A DNA stretch of 64,000 bases from DAOUKH01 sp965219875 (GTDB lineage: Bacteria > Chloroflexota > Dehalococcoidia > SHYB01), in the NCBI GenBank assembly GCA_965219875.1, contig CBDCOW010000005.1, positions 1-64,000 of the forward strand, in the 5' to 3' direction. The position numbers were made by a program, and so were the translations under genes. Positions 7,995 through 18,294 of this stretch are shown one piece after another. Below the pieces are notes generated by a model. The model saw nothing but the letters and a program-made list of their open reading frames with translations. It was not told where the DNA came from and ran no database searches. Within the stretch, counting starts at the first letter, position 1. Each line of letters starts with the position of its first letter.

Positions 7995-8597
7995 CTACCG
8001 CTCGGCGCCGGCGGTGCGGGCCCTCGGCTCGGCGGGCGCTTCCCCGCGCCGCTCGCGTGACGCCGCCCCGCGCCGCAGCCACTCGACCACGCCGGGGTAG
8101 GCGCCGTCGGCCATGCCGCGGGCCTCCTCACGGGAGCCCATGATCCCGGGAATGATGATCGGCTCCAGGCCTTCCAGCCCCATCTGCCGCCGCTTGGCGT
8201 AGGCCAGCTCCTTGAAGCCGTCCTCGATGATCACCGCGGTGGGGATGCCCGCGCCCTCGAGCGTGACCGCGTCGTGCGTACAGCACGACGAGCACGAGCC
8301 TCAGCCCCCCACCCCGACGACGGCGAAGTCCACCTCGCTCACCAGCTCCTCGATCATCCCCTTCGGCGCGGGCGCCGACAGGTTCCGCTTCTGCCGCGAG
8401 ATCACCGCCCCGACGCCGGCCCGCTCCTCCAGCAGCTCGCCGATCCGCTCCAAGAAGGCGTCGGAGAAGGCCAGCCCATCGTCGAGCAGCCCGACCTTCT
8501 GCCCCGCGAGGTCGTCGAGCCGGCGCGCCAGCCCCACGTCCTCCTGAAAAACATGACCCGAAGGATCCAGCACGGTAACGGTCCGTTCAGACGGCAT
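7995..8597 (-). CDS. UGSC-family selenoprotein with in-frame UGA
   Basis: The frame opens at ATG 8597 (MPSERTVTVLDP), runs 98 codons to TGA at 8301-8303, then continues in the same frame for 101 more codons to TAG at 7995. Read as selenocysteine, residue 99 gives FAVVGVGG-U-GSCSSCCTHD, the U-G-S-C signature of a known family of redox-like selenoproteins. Protein features continue after the stop (GIPTAVIIEDGFKELAYAKR), and a perfect hairpin follows the UGA (8270-8290). Total length is 200 residues. The function is unknown; a thiol/selenol oxidoreductase role is inferred from the U-x-x-C spacing. The next gene starts three bases downstream. No selA, selB, selC or selD gene is in the window. Confidence 0.9.
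8270..8290 (-). promoter_or_regulatory. Candidate bacterial SECIS hairpin
   Basis: On the mRNA strand, arms CGUCGUGC and GCACGACG pair perfectly over 8 bp around the loop UGUAC. The stem begins 10 nucleotides after the UGA and the loop begins 18 nucleotides after it. The loop contains G-U in its first three positions, matching the known bacterial SECIS pattern for SelB recognition. It lies inside the coding sequence, as expected in bacteria. Confidence 0.85.
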
Positions 8598-8776
8598 AAC
8601 AAGCTCCAGCGAACGGGATTCGCCGCAAGTATACCGCCGCACCTTTAGCCCTCTCTCCCCGGTGCTGGGGAACCCCATACCGAAGCCCGGTCCACGCATA
8701 CTTGCCGTTGCGCTCATACTGGAAGAGCGGCGTCCGCCTTGGCGGGCGCCGACCCATCGAATGCACCGGACGGCAA

Positions 8777-10615
8777 ATGACTGAAGCATCCCAGACCCAC
8801 CTCCGCAACATCGCCATCGTCGCGCACGTCGACCACGGCAAGACGAGCCTCGTCGACGCGATGCTGCGCTACAGCCGCGTCTTCCGCCCCGATCAGCAGA
8901 TGACCGATCTGATCATGGACTCGGACCCGCAGGAACGGGAGCGCGGCATCACCATCCTGGCCAAGAACACCGGGATCAAGTACGGCGACGTCATGGTCAA
9001 CATCATCGACACGCCGGGCCACGCCGACTTCAGCGGTGAGGTCGAGCGCGTCGTGAACATGGCCGACGGCTGCCTGCTCGTCGTCGACGCCGTCGAGGGG
9101 CCCATGCCCCAGACCCGCTATGTCCTGCGCATCGCGCTCCAGCAGGGGCTGCGCCCGATCCTCGTCATCAACAAGGTCGACCGTGCCTCCGCGGACGCCT
9201 CCGCCGCCCTGTCGGCGGTGCAAGACCTCTTCCTCGAACTGGTGACCGACCCCGACCAACTCGACTTCCCGGTGCTCTACACCTCCGCCCGCAACCAATA
9301 TGCGCTGAGCGAGGAAGGGGACGCGCCCAAGGACATGGCGCCCCTGTTCGACGCCATTGTCAACCGCGTGCCGGCTCCGGTCGCCGACCCCGACGCCCCC
9401 CTGCAGTTGCTCGTGGCCGCGCTGGACTACGACAACTACCTCGGCCAGATTGCGGTCGGCAGGGTGTCGCGCGGACGCATAACGAAGGGCGAGCAGGTCG
9501 TGCTGATCGGCCACGATGACAACACCCCTGTCTACCGGGTGGAACGCCTCTTCACATTCCGCGACCTCGCGCGCCACGAGATCGAATCGGCATCCGCCGG
9601 CGAGATCGTCGCGCTGTCCGGCTTGCGCGACGTCCGTATCGGCGACACCGTGGCGTCGCCCGACGCGCCGGACCCCTTGGACCGCATGAAGGTCGAAGAA
9701 CCCACCGTGCGCATGACCTTCGGCGTCAACACGTCGCCGTTCTCAGGCCGGGAGGGCCGGTACGCTACATCCCGCATGCTCTGGGACCGGCTCCAGCGCG
9801 AGCTACAGACGAACGTGGCGCTCCGCGTCGAGCGCACCGGCAGCGCGGACGAGTTTCTCGTCAGCGGGCGCGGTGAGCTCCACCTCTCCGTCCTGATTGA
9901 GAAGATGCGCCGCGAGGGTATCGAGTTTCAGGTGTCGCGCCCCGAGGCCGTCACCAAGCGCATCGACGGGAAGATGCACGAGCCCTACGAGCTGCTCTTC
10001 CTCGAAACCCGCGACGACTACATCGGCGCCGTCACCGAGGACTTATCGTCGCGCCTCGCTCAGATGGTTGATCTGCGGAGCGACGGCTCCGGCAACGTGC
10101 ATCTCCAGTTCCGCCTTCCGACCCGCGGCCTGATCGGCTTCCGGAGCTTCTTCCTCCAAGCCACGCGCGGCAACGGCCAGATGAACACCGAGTTCGTCGG
10201 CATGGAGCCGATGACCGGCGCGTTGAAGAACGCCCGCTCAGGCGCCGTCGTCTCCGCCGAGAGTGGCGTCGCCGTCACCTACGGCCTCCAGAACGCCCAG
10301 GAGCGCGGAGACACGTTCGTCGATCCTCAAACCCCCGTCTACATGGGCATGATCGTTGGACGCCACAATCGCGAGCGTGACATGGACCTCAACGTTTGCA
10401 AGGAGCGCAAGATGTCCAACATGCGTTCCTCGACCAAGGACATCGCCGTGCGCCTCGCGCCCTCCGTGAAGTTCAGCCTCGAAGAAGCCCTGGGCTTCAT
10501 CACCATGGACGAACTCGTCGAGGTCACCCCCAAGACCATCCGCATGCGCAAACGTATCCTGAGCCCCGACGAACGCTACCGGGTCGAACGCAGCCGCGCC
10601 CGAGCCGCCCGCTAG
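8777..10615 (+). CDS. typA: Translational GTPase TypA/BipA
   Basis: A 612-residue ribosome-associated GTPase of the EF-G-like family, involved in ribosome assembly and stress adaptation. The G1 motif AHVDHGKTSL is near residue 16, the DTPGHADF G3 motif and NKVD G4 motif follow, and the C-terminal TypA-specific part contains RGLIGFRSFFL and the final TPKTIRMRKRIL. The start ATG at 8777 gives MTEASQTHLRNIAIV, the usual beginning; the reading frame is open further upstream, but that part has no similarity. It is divergent from the selenoprotein gene, with about 180 bases between the two starts. Confidence 0.97.
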   Translation: MTEASQTHLRNIAIVAHVDHGKTSLVDAMLRYSRVFRPDQQMTDLIMDSDPQERERGITILAKNTGIKYGDVMVNIIDTPGHADFSGEVERVVNMADGCLLVVDAVEGPMPQTRYVLRIALQQGLRPILVINKVDRASADASAALSAVQDLFLELVTDPDQLDFPVLYTSARNQYALSEEGDAPKDMAPLFDAIVNRVPAPVADPDAPLQLLVAALDYDNYLGQIAVGRVSRGRITKGEQVVLIGHDDNTPVYRVERLFTFRDLARHEIESASAGEIVALSGLRDVRIGDTVASPDAPDPLDRMKVEEPTVRMTFGVNTSPFSGREGRYATSRMLWDRLQRELQTNVALRVERTGSADEFLVSGRGELHLSVLIEKMRREGIEFQVSRPEAVTKRIDGKMHEPYELLFLETRDDYIGAVTEDLSSRLAQMVDLRSDGSGNVHLQFRLPTRGLIGFRSFFLQATRGNGQMNTEFVGMEPMTGALKNARSGAVVSAESGVAVTYGLQNAQERGDTFVDPQTPVYMGMIVGRHNRERDMDLNVCKERKMSNMRSSTKDIAVRLAPSVKFSLEEALGFITMDELVEVTPKTIRMRKRILSPDERYRVERSRARAAR

Positions 10616-10922
10616 CCAAGCTCCCCAGGCACTCCCTTAAGCCTCTCTCCCCTCTGGGAGAGACTGAGAGAGGGCACGCGCCGCCAGGCGCGACGCGCCC
10701 GAAGGGCGCTCCCCTCCGGCCCCCTCTCCCGCTGGGAGAGGGTTGGGGTGAGGGCGGGGGGAGGCGGGGGCCGCGCGACCTTGCCGAAGCCCGCCCACCA
10801 AGTTACGCAAGGGTCTCCGTAGGGGCGATTCGCGAATCGCCCTCCCCCTCTCTGGGGATTAGTTGCAATGCAATTGCTACGGACTCATCATCGATCGGGC
10901 TCGCCAGAGTGATGTCCACCGC
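10616..10922. repeat. Intergenic repeat cluster
   Basis: The spacer between two convergent genes contains no gene. About 10640-10678 carries the CTCTGGGAGAGACTGAGAGA type palindrome. Bases 10726-10815 repeat 1290-1379 with four mismatches. Near 10818-10850 lies the GCGATTCGCGAATCGCCC element. Confidence 0.8.
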
Positions 10923-12281
10923 CTACTCTTCCGCCAGGATGTCGTAGGCCAGCGCCAGCATGACTCGTGAGCCGCCTATCAGGCTTTGGATGCCCACCGA
11001 TTCGTCGGTCCCGTGAATGTTCGCGAGCACCGGGTCGTCGTCGGGGTGGGAGCCGACCATGCCGTAGGTGGTCGTCCCCAGGTTGCGGGTGAAGCGCGAG
11101 TCGGTAAACCCGGTGGCCAGCGAGGGGACCCACTGGATGTCGTCCCGTTCAAGGGCCCTGGCGGTGCTGATCTGGATCCGCCGGGCGAAGTCTGTCTCAA
11201 AGGGAGAGGAGTTGGGAATCGACATATAGTCGATGTCAATCTCCACCCCCGGAATCCCGTCGAGTATCTTCTCCAACTCCTGCCGGACGTAGGCTTCGTC
11301 CTGATGGGGCAGCGTCCGAACATCGCAGGTCAGGCGTACCGACTCGGGAACGCTGTTGGACTTGATGCCGCCCCGGACCATGGTCGGCGTGATGGTCATC
11401 CGCGACAGCGCCCGCATGATTGAGGCGAGACGGGGGTTCCCGTCCTCGGTGTCCGCGATAATCTGGTCGATGTTTGCTGCCGACGGCCTGTCTTCGATGG
11501 CGAAAACGGACAGGTGCTGGAACAAGCTGGTGGACGTGTCCCGTTCCGGCTCGTAGGCTTCGATCCGCTTCACGACTTCCGACACGGCGAACAGGGCGTT
11601 TGAGCCCTGCCACGGCGTTGACGCATGGGCGCTCGAGCCCCGGACCTCAATCTCCAACTGCAAACGGCCCTTTTCGCCCACTCCCAGCAGATAGATGAGG
11701 TTCCCTGCCGCGTGGATGGGAACGCCTCCGCCCTCGTTCACCGCCAGGGGAGCCGCCAGCTTCTCGGGATGGTGCTCGGCCATCCAGCCAAAGCCGTATC
11801 GGCCGCCATGCTCCTCATCGGCGCAGGAGGCGAGGATCAGGCTGTCTTTGAGCCGGACGCCATTCCGCTTGAGAATTCGCAGCGCGATCAAGTGGCAGGT
11901 CAGCAGGCCCTTGCAGTCCGACGCCCCGCGGCCAAAGACCCGGCCATCGGCCACCGTGGCGCTGAAAGGAGGAAACCGCCACTTCTCCTCCTCCTCCACC
12001 GGCACCACGTCCAGGTGGGACATAAACATGAGCCCGGCCTTACCCGAACTGCCTTCCAGCCGCGCAATCAGGTTGCCCCGGCCCGGAGCGGCCTCGATGA
12101 TCTCGCAGCCCACGCCGTCTTCGGCCAGCCATCGCTCGACGTACCGGCAGAGCTCCGTCTCGTTGCCGGTAGGCATGAACCCGGTGTTAACCGTGGGAAT
12201 ACGGACCATGTCCCGCTCCAGCGCCACAATCTCGTCGCGCATCTCATCCACTTGGTCCAACAGGTCGACTAAATCAGGCAT
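10923..12281 (-). CDS. M20-family metallopeptidase (ArgE/DapE/CPG2 type)
   Basis: A 452-residue zinc hydrolase that cleaves an amide in an N-acyl amino acid or dipeptide-like substrate in the cytoplasm. The zinc-site motifs are visible: MSHLDVVPV near residue 88, GRGASDCKG near 117 and the CADEEHGG catalytic Glu pair near 152. The insertion domain for dimerisation (RLQLEIEVRGSSAHASTPWQ) follows. ATG at 12281 is preceded by a purine-rich AAGGGGGGA. No neighbour suggests a pathway. Substrate specificity cannot be deduced. Confidence 0.92.
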   Translation of the reverse strand: MPDLVDLLDQVDEMRDEIVALERDMVRIPTVNTGFMPTGNETELCRYVERWLAEDGVGCEIIEAAPGRGNLIARLEGSSGKAGLMFMSHLDVVPVEEEEKWRFPPFSATVADGRVFGRGASDCKGLLTCHLIALRILKRNGVRLKDSLILASCADEEHGGRYGFGWMAEHHPEKLAAPLAVNEGGGVPIHAAGNLIYLLGVGEKGRLQLEIEVRGSSAHASTPWQGSNALFAVSEVVKRIEAYEPERDTSTSLFQHLSVFAIEDRPSAANIDQIIADTEDGNPRLASIMRALSRMTITPTMVRGGIKSNSVPESVRLTCDVRTLPHQDEAYVRQELEKILDGIPGVEIDIDYMSIPNSSPFETDFARRIQISTARALERDDIQWVPSLATGFTDSRFTRNLGTTTYGMVGSHPDDDPVLANIHGTDESVGIQSLIGGSRVMLALAYDILAEE

Positions 12282-12821
12282 CCATCGTCCCCCCTTGAGA
12301 TCGTCGGTGCTTTCCTCGGGGTTGGGGCGGTGACACAGTATAGGGCTGAACCGAGGGCCGGGAGGTCTTAGCCTCTTCTCCCCACGGAGACCTTTGCGTA
12401 ACTCGGTGGGCGGGCTACATGGACGTCGTCGTAGACCTCCCCACCCTGCCCCTCCGACGCGCCCTTTGGGCGCGTGCCCTCTTTCAGTTTCCCCCAGTGG
12501 GGGAAAGGCTTAAGTGAATGCCACCTTCCCTCCCCCTGCCAGGACCCCAGTCGGTTTTGCAAAGGTCTCCCACGGGAGAAGATTGAGATGAGGGGCCCCG
12601 CGTCAACCACCCCCGCCCATCGAAGCCCGGCAACCGCGTGCCCTGACCGAGGGTGGGGGCTACAACCCAAACCACTCCCCCGGAGGGGGAGCACCTTAGC
12701 TACAAGGCGGTCTGTGGCGGGTGAAACCCCGTCGTCAAGCGCTTCAACGCTTGCCAACGACGAAGCCGAACAAAAGAGGAGCATGTGGTTGGAAGCTGGT
12801 CTCATCTGGTATCGTACGCCT
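12282..12821. repeat. Intergenic repeats between divergent genes
   Basis: No gene is supported. Members of the repeat families are at about 12369-12405 (CTTCTCCCCACGGAGACC followed by the reverse of the GTTACGCAAAGG tail), 12475-12515 (CTCTTTCAGTTTCCCCCAGT type) and 12567-12600 (CCCACGGGAGAAGATTGAGA type). The part nearest 12822 may hold the promoter of the redoxin gene, but no clear hexamers were found. Confidence 0.7.
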
Positions 12822-13352
12822 ATGACAATGCAATCGACGTATCCTGCCGCTCCTGAACTGGCCATCACCCGTTGGTTCAATACTGCCGACAATCCGACCC
12901 TGGCCGATCTGAGAGGCGAGGTTGTGGTATTGGAGGCGTTCCAGATGCTTTGCCCCGGGTGCGTCTCTCACGGGTTGCCTCAGGCCAAGCGCATCCAACA
13001 GGCCTTCGGCGACGACCTGACGGTGCTCGGGCTCCACTGCGTATTCGAACATCACGACGCCATGACCCCGGTGTCACTCGAAGCGTTCCTGCACGAGTAC
13101 CGCATCACCTTCCCGGTCGGTGTCGACGCCCACGATCCCGGTATCACCCTCCCCATTTCGATGGGCCGGTACCAACTGCGGGGCACTCCGAGCCTTGTGG
13201 TCATCGACCGGGCAGGTCGCATCCGCCTCAACGCATTTGGCCAGACCGATGATCTCTCTGTCGGGGCTATACTCGCCCGCCTCATAGACGAGCCTCACCC
13301 TGGACCGGAGGCCGCCTGCGATCCCGACATCGGTTGTTCTGTCCCCACGTAG
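12822..13352 (+). CDS. TlpA/peroxiredoxin-like thiol-disulfide protein
   Basis: A 176-residue thioredoxin-fold protein. After strand VVVLEAFQ comes the redox site MLCPGC (CxxC), then a helix (LPQAKRIQQAF), and later the cis-Pro signature RGTPSLVVIDRAGRI. It lacks a signal peptide with the chosen ATG at 12822. An in-frame ATG at 12783 would add 13 residues (MWLEAGLIWYRTP) without making a good signal. A cytoplasmic role in thiol redox is therefore likely. A short Cys-containing tail (EAACDPDIGCSVPT) is unusual and could bind a metal or form a disulfide. Confidence 0.85.
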   Translation: MTMQSTYPAAPELAITRWFNTADNPTLADLRGEVVVLEAFQMLCPGCVSHGLPQAKRIQQAFGDDLTVLGLHCVFEHHDAMTPVSLEAFLHEYRITFPVGVDAHDPGITLPISMGRYQLRGTPSLVVIDRAGRIRLNAFGQTDDLSVGAILARLIDEPHPGPEAACDPDIGCSVPT

Positions 13353-13904
13353 AAGTTCGTCCCTCCCGGACCTCACTCCCGCTTCGGCCCCGCAGGATCG
13401 GTGGATTCGGGTTTAGACCTTTGCCCCAGTGGGGGAAACTGAAAGAGGGCCGGGGCGGGGCAGTCTTACCTCCTCTCCCCCCGGAGACCTTCGCGCAACC
13501 CCCCCTCCGCCTCAAGCACGGGTGGGGCCGAGAGGTCTTGCCTCTTCTCCCCACGGGAGAAGATTGAGATGAGGGGCCCCCTCACAACCACCACGGGTTA
13601 TCGAAGTCCGCCCCCTCGCCGCCATCCGTCATTCCCGCGAACGCGGGAATCTACCGCTCCCGTAGGGGCGCCCCTTGTGGGTGCCCGCCACCCTCCTCTC
13701 CCACCGGGCCAGGTCGCAGCCCGTAGCCTCACGACAGCCAGGGCGGGGGGCTACAACCTCTCCCCCTCTGGGGGAGACTGAGAGAGGGCGGGGGTGGGGC
13801 ATCCAAGCAACCCCTCCACGCCAGGCGGAGCACCCTGTTCACCCCACGCCGCGTCCTATAATCGAGCCTCAGTATGATGTCACTGTCTGACTTGAGGAGA
13901 CCCT
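13353..13904. repeat. Intergenic repeats
   Basis: Non-coding as far as can be seen. Repeat members are at about 13420-13452 (CCCAGTGGGGGAAACTGAAA type), 13543-13580 (CCCACGGGAGAAGATTGAGA type) and 13755-13790 (CCCCTCTGGGGGAGACTGAG type). A TATAAT hexamer at 13857-13862 lies 42 bases before the ATG of the gene remnant at 13905; the -35 is poor. Confidence 0.7.
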
Positions 13905-14069
13905 GATGCCTGTCGACGGCGTGTTGTCTGGGAAAGTGGCCGTCGTCACCGGCGCGGGCAGGGGGATCGGCCGGGCGATAGCGGTCGGCGAGTTCGGGGG
14001 CGGCGACATCGTCGTCGTCAATGCCGGCGGCAGTCTTGACCACAGCCGCGATGTGGAAGGCGGAGTCTA
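13905..14069 (+). pseudogene. Truncated short-chain dehydrogenase/reductase remnant
   Basis: The 54-codon frame begins like an SDR: LSGKVAVVTGAGRGIGRAIA, with the complete TGxxxGIG nucleotide-binding motif. It then jumps to a VVVNAGGSLDHS segment and stops at TAA (14067-14069). Normal SDR proteins have about 250-300 residues, and the helix between the motif and the second strand is shortened. It is a decayed fragment left after deletion, lying 12 bases before the Nudix gene. Confidence 0.75.
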
Positions 14070-14081
14070 AGAGGAGGTCTC

Positions 14082-14483
14082 ATGTTACAGAATGACTCGG
14101 CGGCGATCTGCGTTGCGGGAGCCGTGATCAGAGACAACATGGTGTTGCTCGTGCATCGGTCCCCATCGGCGCGATTCTGGCCGGATGTCTGGGACATGTT
14201 CGGTGGGCACGTTAACGAGGGAGAGTCTCTGGAAGAGGCTTTGCAGCGGGAGGCTCGGGAGGAGTTAGGAATAGACGCGCTTGCGCTCACATGGTTGGGG
14301 CGGATATACGACCCCGTCGAGCCAGCGATCGTGCATGTGTATGCGGTCTCATCCTGGGAGGGAGAGCCCGTCAATGCGGCACCCGAGGAGCACACGGAGG
14401 TACGCTGGTTCAGCGCCGATGAGTTGCCGGAGTCGGAGGGACTGGAAGCCTACCGGACGCTGGTCGTGAAGGCGTTGGGCTGA
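14082..14483 (+). CDS. Nudix hydrolase
   Basis: A 133-residue Nudix protein that hydrolyses a nucleoside diphosphate linked to another group. The Nudix box GHVNEGESLEEALQREAREE is complete (residues about 45-64), with all acidic metal ligands in place. The fold resembles the small MutT-like group with an MFGGHV entry. Its ATG lies 12 bases after the end of the SDR remnant, so it may once have shared that gene's promoter. The substrate is unknown. Confidence 0.93.
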   Translation: MLQNDSAAICVAGAVIRDNMVLLVHRSPSARFWPDVWDMFGGHVNEGESLEEALQREAREELGIDALALTWLGRIYDPVEPAIVHVYAVSSWEGEPVNAAPEEHTEVRWFSADELPESEGLEAYRTLVVKALG

Positions 14484-14771
14484 GCTATTCGTGTGAGAGG
14501 CTCCGAGCAAGTCGAATGCGAAAGCAAGTCATCCCACCCTACGAGGGCGACCTTGCTTCACCAGCCCGACAAAGGCGCCACCGGCCAGACCTACAGCCTC
14601 ATGCGCCGGGATACGTGACGAAGCGCCGCTCAGCCGCGAGAGCGACCCTTTGACCTCTTCTCCCAGCGGGAGAAGATTGGGATGAGGGGTCCCGCGCCAA
14701 GCGACAGAGTGGCACCGGGAGCATCTCGCTGAGGAGGAGCCCGCCGCAAATGCGTGGGCGTCCCCTACGGA
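14484..14771. repeat. Intergenic spacer with one repeat
   Basis: No gene is seen. A CCCAGCGGGAGAAGATTGGG type palindromic repeat is at about 14650-14690, the last member of the dispersed families seen in this window. Nothing similar was found to the right. Confidence 0.7.
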
Positions 14772-15776
14772 CTAAGGGCCTTCTGTGGAAACCCTCGCAG
14801 ATTCCGACATTCCATCCCATTCAGGCGCCTGCGACGAGTGTGGCCCTGTGATTCTGCCTAAATCAGACCGAACCTGGAACGTGCCGTCAGCGAAGGTAAC
14901 TATCTTCGGATATCTTCGGATATCAAAATCGCGGTTTGCTTTGTCCCAGTGGTCCACAAGTGCGTCCACGAAACCTGGTGGATTCCGAAGAGGTAAGCAC
15001 AGGTTCGATATTTCCTCGCCTGTCCGCGTGAATTGGACAGGGCCGACATCTACTTTTGGCGGATCGTCGGTGCCGTCGCGGTGGCTGAAATACAACATAC
15101 CTTGGCTGTGTCCCAAGACTTTGGCTTCGGCCACTAGCCCTAGGCTGACACCGCCCATCGGCCCGCCGGAGTAACTCACCAATCCAAGCTCCCGCAACAC
15201 GCCCAGGCTTTCGGGCGTGATCCCCCGCTGCTCGTATATATTGTCCATTCCCTGTAGGATTACTGGCGTTCGCTGTCCCGCAGTCCCCAACATCAGCTGG
15301 AATTGGCAGAGGTTACTGAACAATTCGGCGTCATCTCTGCCCATGTCGCCCAGGGTGTTGACAGCCTTCCGCGAATAGAAATTTGGCTTGTTGGCCTCAC
15401 CCGCCAGGAGTTGCGCCCACAGTTCGGCCATGTCGGGGTCGGAGCACGTCCGAGCCTTGTCCTTGAAGTTGGCTGCCCAGTCATCTGAGATAAGATCCGG
15501 CCTTGCTCCCTCCATGAGTTGGGGTGATGCTTTCGAAAGAATCCGGGCAAGGTTTTTCAGATTAGTCTTACCGCCGCACGATATGAGGGCCTCCAGCATC
15601 ACAGGATCACTGGGGTTGGCCTCTATCCGTTCCGCCATCACGTCTGCGAGGGCCGTGGTCATTGCTGCATAGGCGTCGCCATCTGCCTGTCGTCGCGTGA
15701 AAAACGGACCAACGGTCTTGTTGGCTAGCATCGCGACCTTGCTGCCGAATTCGAATCCCGCCTTTATCTCGCTCAT
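14772..15776 (-). CDS. DUF2806-like protein
   Basis: A 334-residue soluble protein of unknown function. The middle part (SDDWAANFKDKARTCSDPDM then ELWAQLLAGEANKPNFYSRK) matches my memory of the DUF2806 pattern, in which a WxxNF motif is followed by LWAxLLAGE and a list of helices. A catalytic site is not visible. Codon use is less GC-rich than the metabolic genes, as for many accessory genes. A 10-base direct duplication (TATCTTCGGA) occurs near 14901-14920 in the 3' part, without shifting the frame. The family assignment is tentative. Confidence 0.65.
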   Translation of the reverse strand: MSEIKAGFEFGSKVAMLANKTVGPFFTRRQADGDAYAAMTTALADVMAERIEANPSDPVMLEALISCGGKTNLKNLARILSKASPQLMEGARPDLISDDWAANFKDKARTCSDPDMAELWAQLLAGEANKPNFYSRKAVNTLGDMGRDDAELFSNLCQFQLMLGTAGQRTPVILQGMDNIYEQRGITPESLGVLRELGLVSYSGGPMGGVSLGLVAEAKVLGHSQGMLYFSHRDGTDDPPKVDVGPVQFTRTGEEISNLCLPLRNPPGFVDALVDHWDKANRDFDIRRYPKIVTFADGTFQVRSDLGRITGPHSSQAPEWDGMSESARVSTEGP

Positions 15777-15940
15777 CGTCTCGCTTTCGTCATTTGTCGG
15801 AGCAACGGTTCCATCAATTCGAGGGACCGCTCCACATCATCTGCCACTCACACCGGCTGGATGCACTGATGCGGTAACCGGCCGACAGAGACTAATTCGT
15901 CTCTTCGACGACTAGGGTCTAGAAGGAATCTCACGACAGG

Positions 15941-16189
15941 CTACTGGACAGGTATGTGCTCATGCACGTGCTCACCGGCCATCGAGCGGTGGGCGAAGAG
16001 TAGGCAGGCCTGGATGTCTTCAGACTCCAGGAGCGAATATTCTTGGAGAATCGCCTCCGGGGATTCGCCGGATGCAAGCATCCCCAGGATGTGCTCCACC
16101 GCGATACGCATGTCGCGAATGATCGGCTTGCCGCCAAAGACGTCGGCGCGCACGGTGATGCGCTGGAGCAGTTCAGGATTCGTCGGCAT
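15941..16189 (-). CDS. DUF433 family protein (antitoxin-like)
   Basis: An 82-residue protein with the complete DUF433 pattern: ITVRADVFGGKPIIRDMRIA, then a helix and SGESPEAILQEYSLLESEDI. DUF433 proteins are small winged-helix proteins often paired with a DUF5615 PIN-like toxin. No such partner gene follows in the 164 bases before 15776, so this is a lone copy; the final residues (EHVHEHIPVQ) may replace the normal end. The role is uncertain. Confidence 0.8.
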   Translation of the reverse strand: MPTNPELLQRITVRADVFGGKPIIRDMRIAVEHILGMLASGESPEAILQEYSLLESEDIQACLLFAHRSMAGEHVHEHIPVQ

Positions 16190-16334
16190 GTCGTTCGCCT
16201 CCCTATCGTGGTTCCGGCGAGCAGCAGGGGTGCGGCCTATACTTCACTCACGCTGCCAGTATAACCGCCCGCCCTCCATCCCTTGTGCTAAAGTACGCCG
16301 CACGACGCAACCTGAACCAGACAGGGGTCCCGAC

Positions 16335-18083
<1,749 letters not shown>

Positions 18084-18244
18084 AACCGTCCTTTAATCGC
18101 CCAAAACCCGCCGTGCACCGTGGGCTGACTCGCCGCCGGCGCGCTCGGTTCCCTCCTGCAACAGGCTGGCGGAATTGGCAAGATTGGCAAAGACCGGCAG
18201 CCCCGCGGGGCCGCGTCTAACCCCGCGCGTGCATAGCACATGTG

Positions 18245-18250
18245 TATAAT
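18245..18250 (+). promoter_or_regulatory. Possible -10 element (TATAAT)
   Basis: A consensus TATAAT occurs 44 bases before the start of the aldolase-like gene at 18295. No good -35 hexamer lies at the right distance, so the assignment is weak. Confidence 0.35.
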
Positions 18251-18294
18251 GTGATGGACGTTCCCGAGGCTCACCGCTTCAAGAGGCGCCCTCC

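Noticed and set aside
7995..8789. Frameshift or nonsense mutation as explanation of the split UGSC gene
   Set aside because: The frame does not shift, the codon is exactly UGA at the U of U-G-S-C, and a perfect hairpin follows at the right distance.
1028..14771. CRISPR array as explanation for the repeats
   Set aside because: Repeats are in separate spacers, of several types, irregularly spaced, and there are no cas genes.
14891..14930. 10-base direct duplication in the DUF2806-like gene
   Set aside because: Probably simple slippage; it does not break the frame as read and no further copies exist.
15777..15940. A toxin partner (DUF5615) for the DUF433 gene
   Set aside because: Only 164 bases lie before the next gene end and no PIN-like frame is present.
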